A stretch of DNA of 64,000 nt from NCBI RefSeq assembly GCF_003386865.1, contig NZ_QTUA01000001.1, positions 3,463,700 to 3,527,699 on the forward strand, read 5' to 3'. This stretch comes from Calidifontibacter indicus (GTDB lineage Bacteria > Actinomycetota > Actinomycetes > Actinomycetales > Dermatophilaceae). Below the pieces are notes generated by a model that worked only from the letters and a program-made list of their open reading frames with translations, did not search any database and was not told the origin of the DNA. Shown here one piece after another: positions 55,944 through 64,000 of the stretch. Both the position numbers and the translations under genes were made by a program. The stretch's first letter is position 1. Every line of letters starts with the position of its first letter.

Positions 55944-57206
55944 CTAGACCGTGATCTCGCCGCGCTGGGCCTTCAGCGCGATGTCGGTGCGGAAGTGGCT
56001 GTCCGCCAAGGTGATGTCCTCGATCGCGGCGTACGCGGTCTGTCGCGCGTCGGGGAGGTCGTCGCCGAGGGCGACCACCGAGAGCACGCGTCCGCCTGCC
56101 GACACCAGCCGGTCGCCATCCGTGGCGGTGCCGGCGTGCAGCACGTACGCGGGTGCGTCTGCGGCGGGGAGACCGTCGATCGGGTCACCCGAGCGCGAGG
56201 CGGCCGGGTAGCCACTGGCCGCGAGCACCACGGTCACCGCGTGCTGCTCCCGCCAGCGCAACGCCTCGTGCTGGTCGAGCCGGCCCTTCGCGGCGGCAGA
56301 GAGAAGAGAGCCCAGCGGCGTGCGCAGCCGGGCTAGCACGACCTGGGTCTCCGGGTCGCCGAACCGGGCGTTGAACTCGATCACCCGCGGGCCACGCGAG
56401 GTGAGCGCGAGCCCGACATACAGCACCCCGTTGAACGGCGTGCCACGACGGGCCATCTCGTCGATCGTCGGCTGCGCGATCGTGCTCACGACCTGTTCCA
56501 CCAGTCCGTCGGGTGCCCAGTCGAGCGGCGAATACGCGCCCATGCCACCGGTATTCGGCCCTTCGTCGTTGTCGCCCACCCGCTTGAAGTCCTGCGCGGG
56601 TTCGAGCGCGAGCACGGTCTCACCGTCGGTGATGCAGAACAGCGACACCTCCGGACCGTCGAGGAACTCCTCGATGACCACCTTTGCGCCGGCCGCGAAG
56701 CAGGCGTCGGCGTGGGCGAGCGCCTCGTCGAGATCGTCGGTGACGACGACCCCCTTGCCGGCCGCAAGACCGTCGTCCTTCACCACGTAGGGCGCCCCGG
56801 TCGCGTCGAGCGCATCGGCCGCTTCGTCGTGGTCGGAGCAGACCCGGCTGAGCGCGGTCGGCACGTCGGCCGCCGCCATCACTTCCTTGGCGAAGGCCTT
56901 GCTGCCCTCCAGCCGGGCGGCCACCCCCGACGGACCGAAGACGTCGAAACCGCTGTCGCGCAACACATCTGCCACCCCGGCCACGAGCGGTGCCTCGGGG
57001 CCGATGACGACGAGGTCGACGCCGGTCTCACGCGCCAGGCGCAGCACGTCGTCGGGATCGGTCGGTCGCACCGCGGCCAGGTCGGCGAACTGCGCCATCC
57101 CCGGGTTGCCCGGCGCGGCGACGAGCGCATCGACGTCAGGGTCGGCAGCCAGGCTGCGCAGGATGGCGTGTTCGCGGGCGCCGGAACCGATGACCAGGAT
57201 CTTCAC
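55944..57206 (-). CDS. purD: Phosphoribosylamine-glycine ligase
   Basis: Predicted 420 aa ATP-grasp enzyme making GAR. It begins KILVIGSGAREHAI, with VAAPGNPGMAQ, YVVKDDGLAAGKGVVVTDDL, EEFLDGPEVSLF, GPNTGGMGAYSPL and RVIEFNARFGDPETQ. GTG 57206 is chosen, with TAGCTT ending seven bases upstream; the frame extends seven codons further. The 421-base gap to the LuxR-type gene holds the 6C-like RNA and otherwise GC-rich sequence with no credible gene. Confidence 0.95.
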   Translation of the reverse strand: MKILVIGSGAREHAILRSLAADPDVDALVAAPGNPGMAQFADLAAVRPTDPDDVLRLARETGVDLVVIGPEAPLVAGVADVLRDSGFDVFGPSGVAARLEGSKAFAKEVMAAADVPTALSRVCSDHDEAADALDATGAPYVVKDDGLAAGKGVVVTDDLDEALAHADACFAAGAKVVIEEFLDGPEVSLFCITDGETVLALEPAQDFKRVGDNDEGPNTGGMGAYSPLDWAPDGLVEQVVSTIAQPTIDEMARRGTPFNGVLYVGLALTSRGPRVIEFNARFGDPETQVVLARLRTPLGSLLSAAAKGRLDQHEALRWREQHAVTVVLAASGYPAASRSGDPIDGLPAADAPAYVLHAGTATDGDRLVSAGGRVLSVVALGDDLPDARQTAYAAIEDITLADSHFRTDIALKAQRGEITV

Positions 57207-57367
57207 GCCCACAAAGCTACCGACCACCCGCTGGCAACGAACGAACGCGCCATCGAATCCGCCGGTGGTGGCAACCGCCGGACCACAGCGGAAGGCTCAC
57301 GGAGCCGGGACGGCTCGTGCTGCGAGCGACGAAGGAGCCGCAGGACGAACGCCGCAGGAGGCTCCAG

Positions 57368-57503
57368 AAGAAATAAGAAGGATCGGGCCTCCCGAAAGTC
57401 AGGGGGGAGGTCTCTCGGGAGAAGCCCGATCCGCGAGCCGCGGGGTCAGCCGTAGGGGGACTCGGCGACTCGCTCACAGCTCGCACAACCCGAAGGTTGC
57501 GGG
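57368..57503 (-). ncRNA. 6C-type small RNA
   Basis: On the minus strand: a GCAACC-TTCG-GGTTGTGC hairpin, a second stem-loop GCCG-AGTCCCCCTA-CGGC, and a third long stem (GGATCGGGC...GCCCGATCC, CTCCCGA/TCGGGAG) whose loop holds CCTCCCCCC. Two C-rich loops are the mark of actinobacterial 6C RNA. The last hairpin is followed by TTCTTATTTCTTCT, a terminator T-tract. A promoter TTGGAC-18-TAATAG lies at 57538-57509. Family identity is from pattern, not a search. Confidence 0.65.
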
Positions 57504-57508
57504 ATCAA

Positions 57509-57538
57509 CTATTACTCACGTGAATCATCGTTGTCCAA
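57509..57538 (-). promoter_or_regulatory. Promoter of the 6C-type RNA
   Basis: TTGGAC (57538-57533) and TAATAG (57514-57509) on the minus strand are separated by 18 bases, with the predicted start about seven bases further, at the 5' end of the RNA. Confidence 0.6.
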
Positions 57539-57627
57539 CGCAACGCTGTCGGAAGTATGACGGTGTCGTATAACCGCCACTAAGCTGTGAATCAGCCCAC
57601 CCGGACGAGCGCTCTGAGGACCCCGTC

Positions 57628-58677
57628 ATGCCACCCACCAGCAGCAAGCGGACGCCGAGCCGGACGACGTCCGCTGCGCACCCCGCGTCCGGAGCACCGG
57701 GGGTGTCCGGGGCTCCCCGGGTGGACTTCGACCCCGCCGACGACCACACCGCGCTCTACCTGGCGTTGGTCGAGGCGCCGTCGGTGACCCGCGACGAACT
57801 CGTGGTGCGCGGCTTCGACGCCGAATACGTCGAGCGGGTGATGGATTCGTTCGTCCATCGCGGGCTCGCGCGCCAGTCGGCGGTGGGCGCCTGGGAGGCC
57901 ACGCCACCCGACATCGCACTACCGGCGTTCGCCTCCCGCCTGGAGGAGTACGCGAGCACGATCCGTGCATCGACCGCAGCGATCACCCGCACCTACGCCA
58001 GCCGCCTCGGCGACAAGCCCGCCCCCAGCGGTTACGACCGGCTCGCGGGCGAGGAGGAGATCGGCGCCGCGTCACAGCAGGTCATGGCGTTGGCGTCGCA
58101 ACGCGTGATCGGGGTGCGCAAGAACACCGCCTACACGCGCTACCTGTTCGACCGGCCGATGGACATCCACCGCAAACCGCTGCGCAACGAGCGCGGCGTG
58201 GCGCTCGAGGTTCGTCTCACCCTGGAGACCGCCACCCTGCGATATCCGCGGGCCGCCGAGGTGCTGCCCGCCCACCTGCGATCGGGCGAGCAGCACCGCT
58301 ACCTGCCGTTCCTGCCGTTCTCGGCGCTGGTCAACGATCGCGGCATGGCGGTAGTCGACATCGACGGGCCGAACGGCGAGGCCCTCGGCCTGCTGATCAG
58401 CACACCCGAGGCAACGCTCGCGATCGACAACGCCGTGCAGTGGGCCTGGCGCCAGGCCTCGCCGTGGCAGATCGGCGACACCGGTCACACCCTCGAGCCG
58501 CGCGATCGACGCGTCCTGGAACTGTTGGCGGCCGGTGCCACCGACTCGACGATCGCCCGGCGGCTCGGCGTCTCGCAGCGCACCGTCGAACGGCGGGTGC
58601 GCGACCTCATGCAGCGGGTCGGCGCCGAAACCCGTTTCCAGGCAGGCGTGTTGGCGGCGAAGTCGGGATTGATCTGA
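57628..58677 (+). CDS. LuxR-family regulator with TrmB-like N-terminal winged helix
   Basis: Predicted 349 aa. After a Ser/Pro/Ala-rich leader, residues 35-90 look like a TrmB-type winged helix (EAPSVTRDELVVRGFDAEYV). A middle domain of unknown ligand follows. The C-terminal HTH is ELLAAGATDSTIARRLGVSQ, then RTVERRVRDLMQRVGAE. There is no kinase partner. The neighbouring 6C-type RNA is transcribed the other way. Confidence 0.82.
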   Translation: MPPTSSKRTPSRTTSAAHPASGAPGVSGAPRVDFDPADDHTALYLALVEAPSVTRDELVVRGFDAEYVERVMDSFVHRGLARQSAVGAWEATPPDIALPAFASRLEEYASTIRASTAAITRTYASRLGDKPAPSGYDRLAGEEEIGAASQQVMALASQRVIGVRKNTAYTRYLFDRPMDIHRKPLRNERGVALEVRLTLETATLRYPRAAEVLPAHLRSGEQHRYLPFLPFSALVNDRGMAVVDIDGPNGEALGLLISTPEATLAIDNAVQWAWRQASPWQIGDTGHTLEPRDRRVLELLAAGATDSTIARRLGVSQRTVERRVRDLMQRVGAETRFQAGVLAAKSGLI

Positions 58678-58775
58678 GCAACGGCCGGACACGTTTCGTC
58701 CGCTGCCACGCCGGACCGTAAACTCGTTGATTCGGCGGCTCCGACCAACCGCCGCACCTTCGACCTGGGGGAAGT

Positions 58776-60992
58776 ATGACGTCATCGACACCACAGGTGT
58801 CACCTGCCGTCGAGCAGGAGATCGAGCTCGAGCAGGCGCACGTCGACCGTGTCTACGCCGAACTGAAGAAGGCTTCCGACCGGGCCGCGCTGGTGGAGGC
58901 CGAGGGACACACCCGGGGCCGCTCCTCCCGCACCGGCGAGGTGCGCGAGGAGGAGATCACCGGGCTCTTCGAGCGCGACGTGCTCGTCTTCCACGCCAGC
59001 CGCCAGCGACGCAGCTACGAGACCCAGTACGAGGGCCTGGTGTTCGGCCGCCTCGACCTCGAGCACGAGCGGCCCGACGAGCACGGCGAGACCCGCGAGG
59101 TGCGCTATGTCGGACGTCTCGGGGTGCGCGACGACGACTACGAACCGCTGGTGATCGACTGGCGCGCCCCGGCGGCCGCCGCCTTCTACCAGGCCACGCC
59201 GTCCGACCCGAAGGGCGTGCTGCGCCGGCGGGTGCTGCGCTGCCGCGGCGAACGCGTCATCGGCGTCGAGGACGACCTGATGGTGCCCGAGGCGCCCGAC
59301 GACATGGTCGTGGTGGGCGACGGCGCGCTGATGGCGGCGTTGACCCGCACCCGCGGCGGACGCATGCGCGACATCGTCGCGACCATCCAGCAGCACCAGG
59401 ACCAAGCGATCCGGGCCACCGCGCGCGGCGTCACCGAGATCAGCGGCGGCCCCGGCACTGGAAAGACCGTGGTGGCGCTGCACCGGGCGGCCTACCTGCT
59501 CTACTCCGACCGTCGCAAGTACGAGAGCGGCGGCATCCTGGTGATCGGCCCGTCGGCGGCCTACACCGCCTACATCGAGCGCGTGCTTCCGTCGCTGGGT
59601 GAAGACACCGTGACCCTGCGGTCGCTCGGCGACGTGATCGAGGGCCTCACCACCGTCCGTCTCGACGAGCCCGACGCGGCCGTCGTCAAGGGATCGCTGC
59701 GCATCCGCCCCGTGCTCGGACGCGCCGCCCGCGACGCGCACCCAGACGCCCCCGACCGGTTCCGCGCGATGGTGTCCGGCCACCCGGTGCACGTCGGCGC
59801 CGCCCAGTTGGCAGACATCCGCCGCCGGGTGTTGCGCAACCACCAGCACAACACCGCCACCGCGGCTGCGCAGGACGCCCTCGCCGACGCGGCGTGGACC
59901 CAGGTGCGTCCGCACGCCGGCACGCTCGAGCGTTCGGAGTTCCTCGAACGCTTCGCCGACCACCTCGAGGTCGAGTCGTTCATGCAGGCGTGGTGGCCGC
60001 AGACCGACCCGCGCGAGGTGCTGCTGTGGATGACCGATCGCCAACGCCTGCAACGGTATTGCGACGGCTTGCTCTCCGCCGCCGAGACTGAGGCACTCGG
60101 CCGGTCGCTCGACGTTGCGCTGGCCACCGGCACCTGGAGCGTCGCCGACGCCGCCCTGGTCGACGACCTGTCGGCCCGTCTCGGGCTCGTCGTCGAGCAG
60201 GAGAACCCCGAGCGCGGGTTCTACGAGATCGAGTTGCTCGACGACCCCACCCAGTACGACGTGCAGGAAGTGCGGCCCGCCGGCACCCTGGTCACCGACG
60301 AGGAGGTGCAGTACCGCCGCCGTCCGGCCGGTGCCCGTGAGCAGTTGCTGCAGGGCCGCATCGAGCGGTGGAGCGAGTACGCCCACGTGCTCGTCGACGA
60401 GGCTCAAGACCTCTCCCCCATGCAGTGGCGGATGGTCGGTCGCCGCGGTCGGTACGCGTCGTGGACCGTCGTCGGCGACGCCGCGCAGTCGTCGTGGCCC
60501 GACGAGGCCGAGGCGCGCGCCGCGCGCGAGGAGGCGTTCGGCAAGAAGGAGCGCCGCTCGTTCCACATGACGACCAACTACCGCAACGCCCGCGAGATTT
60601 TCGAGTACGCCGCGAAGGTGGTGCGCCGGTCGGTGCCCGACGCCGACATCCCCGACGCCGTGCGCGAGACCGGCGTCGAACCGGCGGAGGTTCGTGAGCG
60701 CGACGTCGTCGCCGGCTCCGTCTCGGCCGCGAACAACCTGCTGGCCGAGGTGGAAGGACTCGTCGCGGTGATCGCCCCGGCGAAACACTTTGCGGCGCTG
60801 GCCGATTCGCTCGACGGCGGCGACGAGCGAATCGTGTTGGTCGACCCGATGTCGACCAAGGGTCTGGAGTACGACGCCACGGTGATCGTCGACCCCGACG
60901 AGGTCACCCGCGAGTCGCCCGGCGGTGTGCGGGTGCTGTACGTCGCGCTCACGCGTGCCGCCCACCGGATGACGGTGGTGCTGCCCGGCTGA
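58776..60992 (+). CDS. HelD/HelR-like RNA polymerase-recycling UvrD-type ATPase
   Basis: Predicted 738 aa superfamily 1 ATPase. The N-terminal coiled coil (VEQEIELEQAHVDRVYAELK) precedes Walker A GGPGTGKTVVALHRAAYL, Walker B VLVDEAQDLSPMQWRMVG, TNYRNAREIF, and the final STKGLEYDATVIVD. The split 1A domain and coiled coil fit HelD/HelR, which releases stalled RNA polymerase and in some actinobacteria gives rifampicin tolerance. I see no rifampicin-associated element upstream; a TAAACT hexamer lies at 58719. GGGGAAG precedes the ATG. Confidence 0.9.
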   Translation: MTSSTPQVSPAVEQEIELEQAHVDRVYAELKKASDRAALVEAEGHTRGRSSRTGEVREEEITGLFERDVLVFHASRQRRSYETQYEGLVFGRLDLEHERPDEHGETREVRYVGRLGVRDDDYEPLVIDWRAPAAAAFYQATPSDPKGVLRRRVLRCRGERVIGVEDDLMVPEAPDDMVVVGDGALMAALTRTRGGRMRDIVATIQQHQDQAIRATARGVTEISGGPGTGKTVVALHRAAYLLYSDRRKYESGGILVIGPSAAYTAYIERVLPSLGEDTVTLRSLGDVIEGLTTVRLDEPDAAVVKGSLRIRPVLGRAARDAHPDAPDRFRAMVSGHPVHVGAAQLADIRRRVLRNHQHNTATAAAQDALADAAWTQVRPHAGTLERSEFLERFADHLEVESFMQAWWPQTDPREVLLWMTDRQRLQRYCDGLLSAAETEALGRSLDVALATGTWSVADAALVDDLSARLGLVVEQENPERGFYEIELLDDPTQYDVQEVRPAGTLVTDEEVQYRRRPAGAREQLLQGRIERWSEYAHVLVDEAQDLSPMQWRMVGRRGRYASWTVVGDAAQSSWPDEAEARAAREEAFGKKERRSFHMTTNYRNAREIFEYAAKVVRRSVPDADIPDAVRETGVEPAEVRERDVVAGSVSAANNLLAEVEGLVAVIAPAKHFAALADSLDGGDERIVLVDPMSTKGLEYDATVIVDPDEVTRESPGGVRVLYVALTRAAHRMTVVLPG

Positions 60993-61086
60993 GCCCGGCC
61001 GTGCCCACCCCGCCTGCCCACCCCGCCTCCGCCCACGTGCCGGACGCGGTTGGCCGCACCCGCGTCCGGTGTCCGAGAATCGCAGG

Positions 61087-61395
61087 GTGAGCGAACAGCA
61101 CAGCACCGAGGACGCGACCCTGCGCGGTTACCGCCAGTCGATCGACAACATCGACGCCGCGCTGATCCACCTGCTCGCCGAGCGGTTCAAGATCACCCAG
61201 GCGGTCGGTGAGTACAAGGCGACCCATGACCTGCCGCCGGCCGATCCGGCGCGCGAGGAGCGCCAACTGGCCCGCCTGCGCGCGCTCGCGACCGACTCCC
61301 AACTCGACCCTGAGTTCGGTGAGAAGTTCCTGCGGTTCGTGATCGACGAGGTCATCCACCACCACGAGCGCATCCGCGACGATCCGGCGAACTGA
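61087..61395 (+). CDS. Chorismate mutase, AroQ type
   Basis: Predicted 102 aa helical enzyme converting chorismate to prephenate. SIDNIDAALIHLLAERFKI, then TQAVGEYKATHDLPPADPAR, is typical of the actinobacterial intracellular form, which usually needs the partner DAHP synthase for full activity. GTG 61087 is chosen; GAGAAT ends six bases upstream (leaderless pattern). It has no signal peptide. Confidence 0.93.
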   Translation: MSEQHSTEDATLRGYRQSIDNIDAALIHLLAERFKITQAVGEYKATHDLPPADPAREERQLARLRALATDSQLDPEFGEKFLRFVIDEVIHHHERIRDDPAN

Positions 61396-61413
61396 CGCCG
61401 CGACGACGAACGA

Positions 61414-61450
61414 CGGATCCCCCTCCACCGCGTCGGTGGAGGGGGATCCG
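61414..61450. terminator. Terminator between chorismate mutase gene and lysS
   Basis: A perfect 16-bp stem (CGGATCCCCCTCCACC and complement) with loop GCGTC between convergent genes. Confidence 0.85.
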
Positions 61451-61479
61451 TCTCGTCTGCGGCTGTCGCGCAGCGGAAT

Positions 61480-63243
61480 TCAGCTCAGCAGTTCGCGCAC
61501 CTTCTGCGGGCCGACCGCGAGCAGCAGGGTGGGCAGACGCGGGCCGGTGTCCTTGCCGATGAGCAGGTTGTAGAGCAGCTTGAAGAACTCGCGCTGGGCG
61601 GCGCCGAGCGACGCCGCCAGCTCCGGCTCCGCCTTGCGGTCGGGACGGAAGTCGGGGCTGCGGCCCAACATCACCTTCGGCACGCCGTAGACCTGGTGGG
61701 TGAGGCCGTCGAGCGACCAGACATCCTCGATCGCACCGAGGTCGGTTCCGTTGCCGTCCAGCAGGATTCGCAGCGACTGGCGGTCGTCGTCGGAGAGGCT
61801 GTCGAGGGTCTGTCGGTCGGCCGCGGCGCGCACGACCGTCTTGTCCTCGTCGGCCATCCGGGTGGCCACCCACTGCTCGACGCAGTCGAGCCGCGGACGC
61901 AACGCGTCGAGCGATGCCGGCGGGTCGGCCGGGTCGAGCTGACCGACGATGCGCAGCGTCTGCTCCTCGTCGCCCGTGGTGATGTCGACGATCGACGCGA
62001 GCGTGCGGTAGGCGACCGGGTAGGGCGTGGTCGGCAGAGCGCCGTCGGCCGTGCTCGACGCACGGGTGTAGGCGGCGATGTCACCGGCCTGCCCCTTGCC
62101 GTCGGCAACTTTGCGGCCCAACGCATCCCACTCGTCGTACATGCGCTGCACCTCGGCGTCGAAGGCGACGTCGAAGGCCTGGTTGGGCTTGCGGCGGGCG
62201 TACAGCCAGCGCAGCAGGGCCGGCTCCATGATCTGCAGGGCGTCCTCGGCGACGGGCACGCCGCCCTTCGACGAGCTCATTTTCGCCATGCCCTTGATAC
62301 CGACGAACGCGTACATCGGGCCGATCGGGCGCTCCCACCCGAAGATCGGCGCGAGTTCCTTGCCGACGGCGTACGACGAACCCGGCGACTGGTGGTCGAC
62401 GCCGGACGGCTCGAAGACGACCTTCTCGTAGGCCCAACGCATCGGCCAGTCGACCTTCCAGACCAGCTTGCCGCGGTGGAAGGTGTGCAGGTCGACGGTC
62501 TCCGTGTGGCCGCACGAGGTGCACTCGTAGTCGAGCAGCGCGGTGGTCGGGTCGTAGCCGGTGACCTTCGTGAAGTCCTTGTCGCACACGGTGCAGTAGG
62601 GCTTGTACGGGTAGTAGTCGGTGCCGCTGGCGCCGTCGTCCTCGGACGCCGCACCCGAGCCCTCGGCGGCCTCGGCGGCGGCAGCCTGCTGGTCGGCGTC
62701 GAGCTTCGCGTCGATCTTGGTCTCGGCCGCCGCGAGCGTGCGGTACTGGTCGAGCACCTTGTCGATCTCGGCACGCTGGCTCATCGCGAACAGGATCTGC
62801 TCGGTGTAGGCGCCGGAGGTGTACTGCTGCGTCTGGCTGATCGACCGGTAGGTGATGCCCAGCTCGGCCAACGAGCGCTCACACTGCTCGCGGAAGTGGG
62901 CCGACCAGGAGTCGGCACTCGAACCGGGCGGCGGCGGCACGGAGGTGATCGGCTTGCCGATGTGCTCCGCCCACGAATCGTCCACTCCCGCAATGCCCTT
63001 GGGCACCTTGCGGAACCGGTCGTAGTCGTCCCAGCTGATGATGTGCTCGCACTCGATGCCGCGGCGCCGGACCTCGTCGGCAACCAGGTGCGGGGTCATC
63101 ACCTCGCGCAGGTTGCCCAGGTGGATCGGGCCCGACGGGGAGATGCCCGAGGCGCAGACCACCTTGATGTCGCGCTGCTTCGCATCGGCGATCACTTCGT
63201 CGGCGAGTCGGGACACCCAGTCGTCAAGTTGCTGCTCAGTCAC
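61480..63243 (-). CDS. lysS: Class I lysyl-tRNA synthetase
   Basis: Predicted 587 aa. HIGH-type motif SGPIHLGNLRE lies near residue 40, and KMSKS appears as AKMSSSKGG near 325. A four-cysteine zinc-ribbon insert (CTVCDKDF and CTSCGH) lies near residues 215-245, preceded by an Ala/Glu-rich loop. Class I LysRS is archaeal-type and found in some actinobacteria. A class II enzyme may exist elsewhere. GTG 63243 is chosen with TAGAAT eight bases upstream; GTG 63249 is also open. Confidence 0.93.
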   Translation of the reverse strand: MTEQQLDDWVSRLADEVIADAKQRDIKVVCASGISPSGPIHLGNLREVMTPHLVADEVRRRGIECEHIISWDDYDRFRKVPKGIAGVDDSWAEHIGKPITSVPPPPGSSADSWSAHFREQCERSLAELGITYRSISQTQQYTSGAYTEQILFAMSQRAEIDKVLDQYRTLAAAETKIDAKLDADQQAAAAEAAEGSGAASEDDGASGTDYYPYKPYCTVCDKDFTKVTGYDPTTALLDYECTSCGHTETVDLHTFHRGKLVWKVDWPMRWAYEKVVFEPSGVDHQSPGSSYAVGKELAPIFGWERPIGPMYAFVGIKGMAKMSSSKGGVPVAEDALQIMEPALLRWLYARRKPNQAFDVAFDAEVQRMYDEWDALGRKVADGKGQAGDIAAYTRASSTADGALPTTPYPVAYRTLASIVDITTGDEEQTLRIVGQLDPADPPASLDALRPRLDCVEQWVATRMADEDKTVVRAAADRQTLDSLSDDDRQSLRILLDGNGTDLGAIEDVWSLDGLTHQVYGVPKVMLGRSPDFRPDRKAEPELAASLGAAQREFFKLLYNLLIGKDTGPRLPTLLLAVGPQKVRELLS

Positions 63244-63317
63244 GGTCACCCATTCTACGGGCGCAGCCAGAGCGCTCCGGACCGTGCGGCACTGCTCCCC
63301 CCGGGGACACGCCGCCC

Positions 63318-63655
63318 AAGTTCAGGTCGGGAACAGTTGGGGACGACGAAGTCGGACTCAGCTGATTCCACCGGTGTCGACGAAGTCGGACGCGGGGAGC
63401 CTGCGACCCGAGGCCGACGGATGGAGACGCCGCACAAGTACAGGTCGGGAACAGTTGGGACGACGAAGTCGGACTCAGCTGATCCCACCGGCGTCGACGA
63501 AGTCGGACGCGGGGAGCCTGCGACCCGAGGCCGACGGATGGAGACGCCGCACAAGTACAGGTCGGGATCAGTTGGGGACGACGAAGTCGGACTCAGCTGA
63601 TCCCACCGGCGTCGACGAAGTCGGACGCGGGGAGCCTGCGACCCGAGGCCGACGG
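63318..63655. repeat. Tandem array of 117-118-bp units, interrupted by an IS end
   Basis: Units start at 63318 (118 bp), 63436 (117 bp) and 63553 (103 bp remaining). Each runs AAGT-(a/t)-CAGGTCGGGA through GCGACCCGAGGCCGACGG. An inner half-repeat CGACGAAGTCGGAC occurs twice per unit. The third stops exactly where the IS21-type end begins. A weaker start of similarity lies at 63303. The unit has no obvious coding potential and no hairpins with terminator form. Confidence 0.88.
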
Positions 63656-64000
63656 TGTCAACGGCGGCTGAAAAGTGACCCCCTAGCGGCAATCGAAAGT
63701 TGACCCCCTCGTCTACTGGTTCTCTTCGGTGGCGGCCGCGGGGACGCGGCCGAGTTCACGGTTCTTAAGCCGGTAGGAGTCGCCTTTGAGGGCGATGACT
63801 TCGGCATGGTGGACGAGCCGGTCGATCATCGCGGCGGCGACTGTGTCGTCGCCGAAGACCTCGCCCCAGCGGGCGAAGTTCTTGTTCGAGGTCACGATCA
63901 GGCTGGCGCGCTCGTAGCGGGATGAGACGAGTTGGAAGAACAGGTTCGCTGCCTCGGGCTCGAACGGGATGTAGCCGACCTCGTCGATCACGAGCACGGG
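63656..64000. mobile_element. IS21-family insertion sequence, istB end (continues past the window)
   Basis: The end starts TGTCAACGGCGGCTGAAAAG. Two related 15-mers, GAAAAGTGACCCCCT (63670) and GAAAGTTGACCCCCT (63695), are spaced 25 bases apart, as transposase-binding repeats of IS21 ends often are. It carries the istB-like gene below. The other end and the target duplication are outside the window. Confidence 0.85.
63713..64000 (-). CDS. istB: IstB-like ATPase of an IS21-family element (C-terminal part)
   Basis: The last 95 codons are visible; the 5' part is beyond the edge. Walker B is LVIDEVGYIPFEPEAANLFF, followed by SLIVTSNKNFARWGEVFGDD and MIDRLVHHAEVIALKGDSYR, all typical of IstB, the DnaA-like ATPase helper of the IstA transposase. 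The reading frame is intact as far as seen. Confidence 0.93.
   Translation of the reverse strand, partial: PVLVIDEVGYIPFEPEAANLFFQLVSSRYERASLIVTSNKNFARWGEVFGDDTVAAAMIDRLVHHAEVIALKGDSYRLKNRELGRVPAAATEENQ

Noticed and set aside
58681..58775. Rifampicin-associated element upstream of the HelD/HelR-like gene
   Set aside because: I found no copy of the expected inverted GGGGCTTGC-type element; only a TAAACT hexamer.
58800..61106. Minus-strand frame of 768 codons opposite the HelD-like gene
   Set aside because: Antisense of a well-supported ATPase; no motif and no ribosome site.
63318..63655. Possible CRISPR array
   Set aside because: The 117-118-bp units are contiguous with no variable spacers, and no cas gene is present.
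63255..63692. Minus-strand open frame of 145 codons through the tandem array
   Set aside because: It only reflects the repeat read in one frame and runs into the IS end; no known domain.

Overview
The window is a high-GC (about 70%) actinobacterial chromosome segment. Three mycothiol-related genes (mshA, mshD, mscR), CarD, SenX3/RegX3, a GlnR-type regulator, an HbhA-like protein, DUF3073, TreY/TreZ, a class I lysyl-tRNA synthetase and a 6C-type small RNA all point to Actinomycetota. Gene content and frequent GTG starts suggest a Micrococcales lineage such as Dermacoccaceae, but the genus is inferred and not proven. Nearly all the DNA is vertically inherited core genome. The only clear mobile DNA is an IS21-family end at the right edge.

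Layout. 1-8.0 kb: start of a Gly/Gln/Tyr-rich protein, rlmB-cysS, a decayed phosphoesterase remnant, a metallo-hydrolase with mycothiol-dependent formaldehyde dehydrogenase (mscR), an LpqE-like lipoprotein, then carD and a fused ispDF. 8.0-13.5 kb: phoU, senX3-regX3 with a PHO box, gpmA, a YbjN-like protein and mshA. 13.5-19.7 kb: a methyltransferase, manA-hydrolase-DUF2516, dtd-asparaginase, an HbhA-like protein, its XRE-type neighbour and a small CxxC/HxxxH protein. 19.7-24.1 kb: a possible small structured RNA and the pstSCAB phosphate transporter behind a second PHO box. 24.2-36.6 kb: mutT1-ppk1, mshD-glnR, MoaD-like and membrane proteins, a nitrobindin-like protein, an LCP ligase, YgfZ and a Ski2-like helicase. 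36.8-46.7 kb: tRNA-Lys, an orphan MT0933-type antitoxin, treY-treZ, a lipoprotein deacetylase, a large disordered membrane protein, a PHP-domain protein and a tRNA-Glu/Asp/Phe cluster. 46.8-57.2 kb: CopC-like protein, DUF3073, and the purine genes purM, purF, purC and purD around a membrane protein with ten DDW repeats. 57.3-64 kb: 6C-like RNA, a LuxR-type regulator, a HelD/HelR-like ATPase, chorismate mutase, lysS, a tandem array with 117-118 bp units, and the IS21 end inside it.

Themes. Phosphate handling is concentrated here: PstSCAB, PhoU, SenX3/RegX3, Ppk1, and two PHO-box-like arrays of 11-bp units. Redox and thiol functions recur. About twenty genes have a TAnnnT-like hexamer ending 6-8 bases before the start codon, the signature of leaderless transcription. 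The least explained items are the structured RNA candidate near 19.75-19.88 kb, the DDW-repeat membrane protein, the terminally inverted intergenic elements, and the IS-interrupted tandem array.
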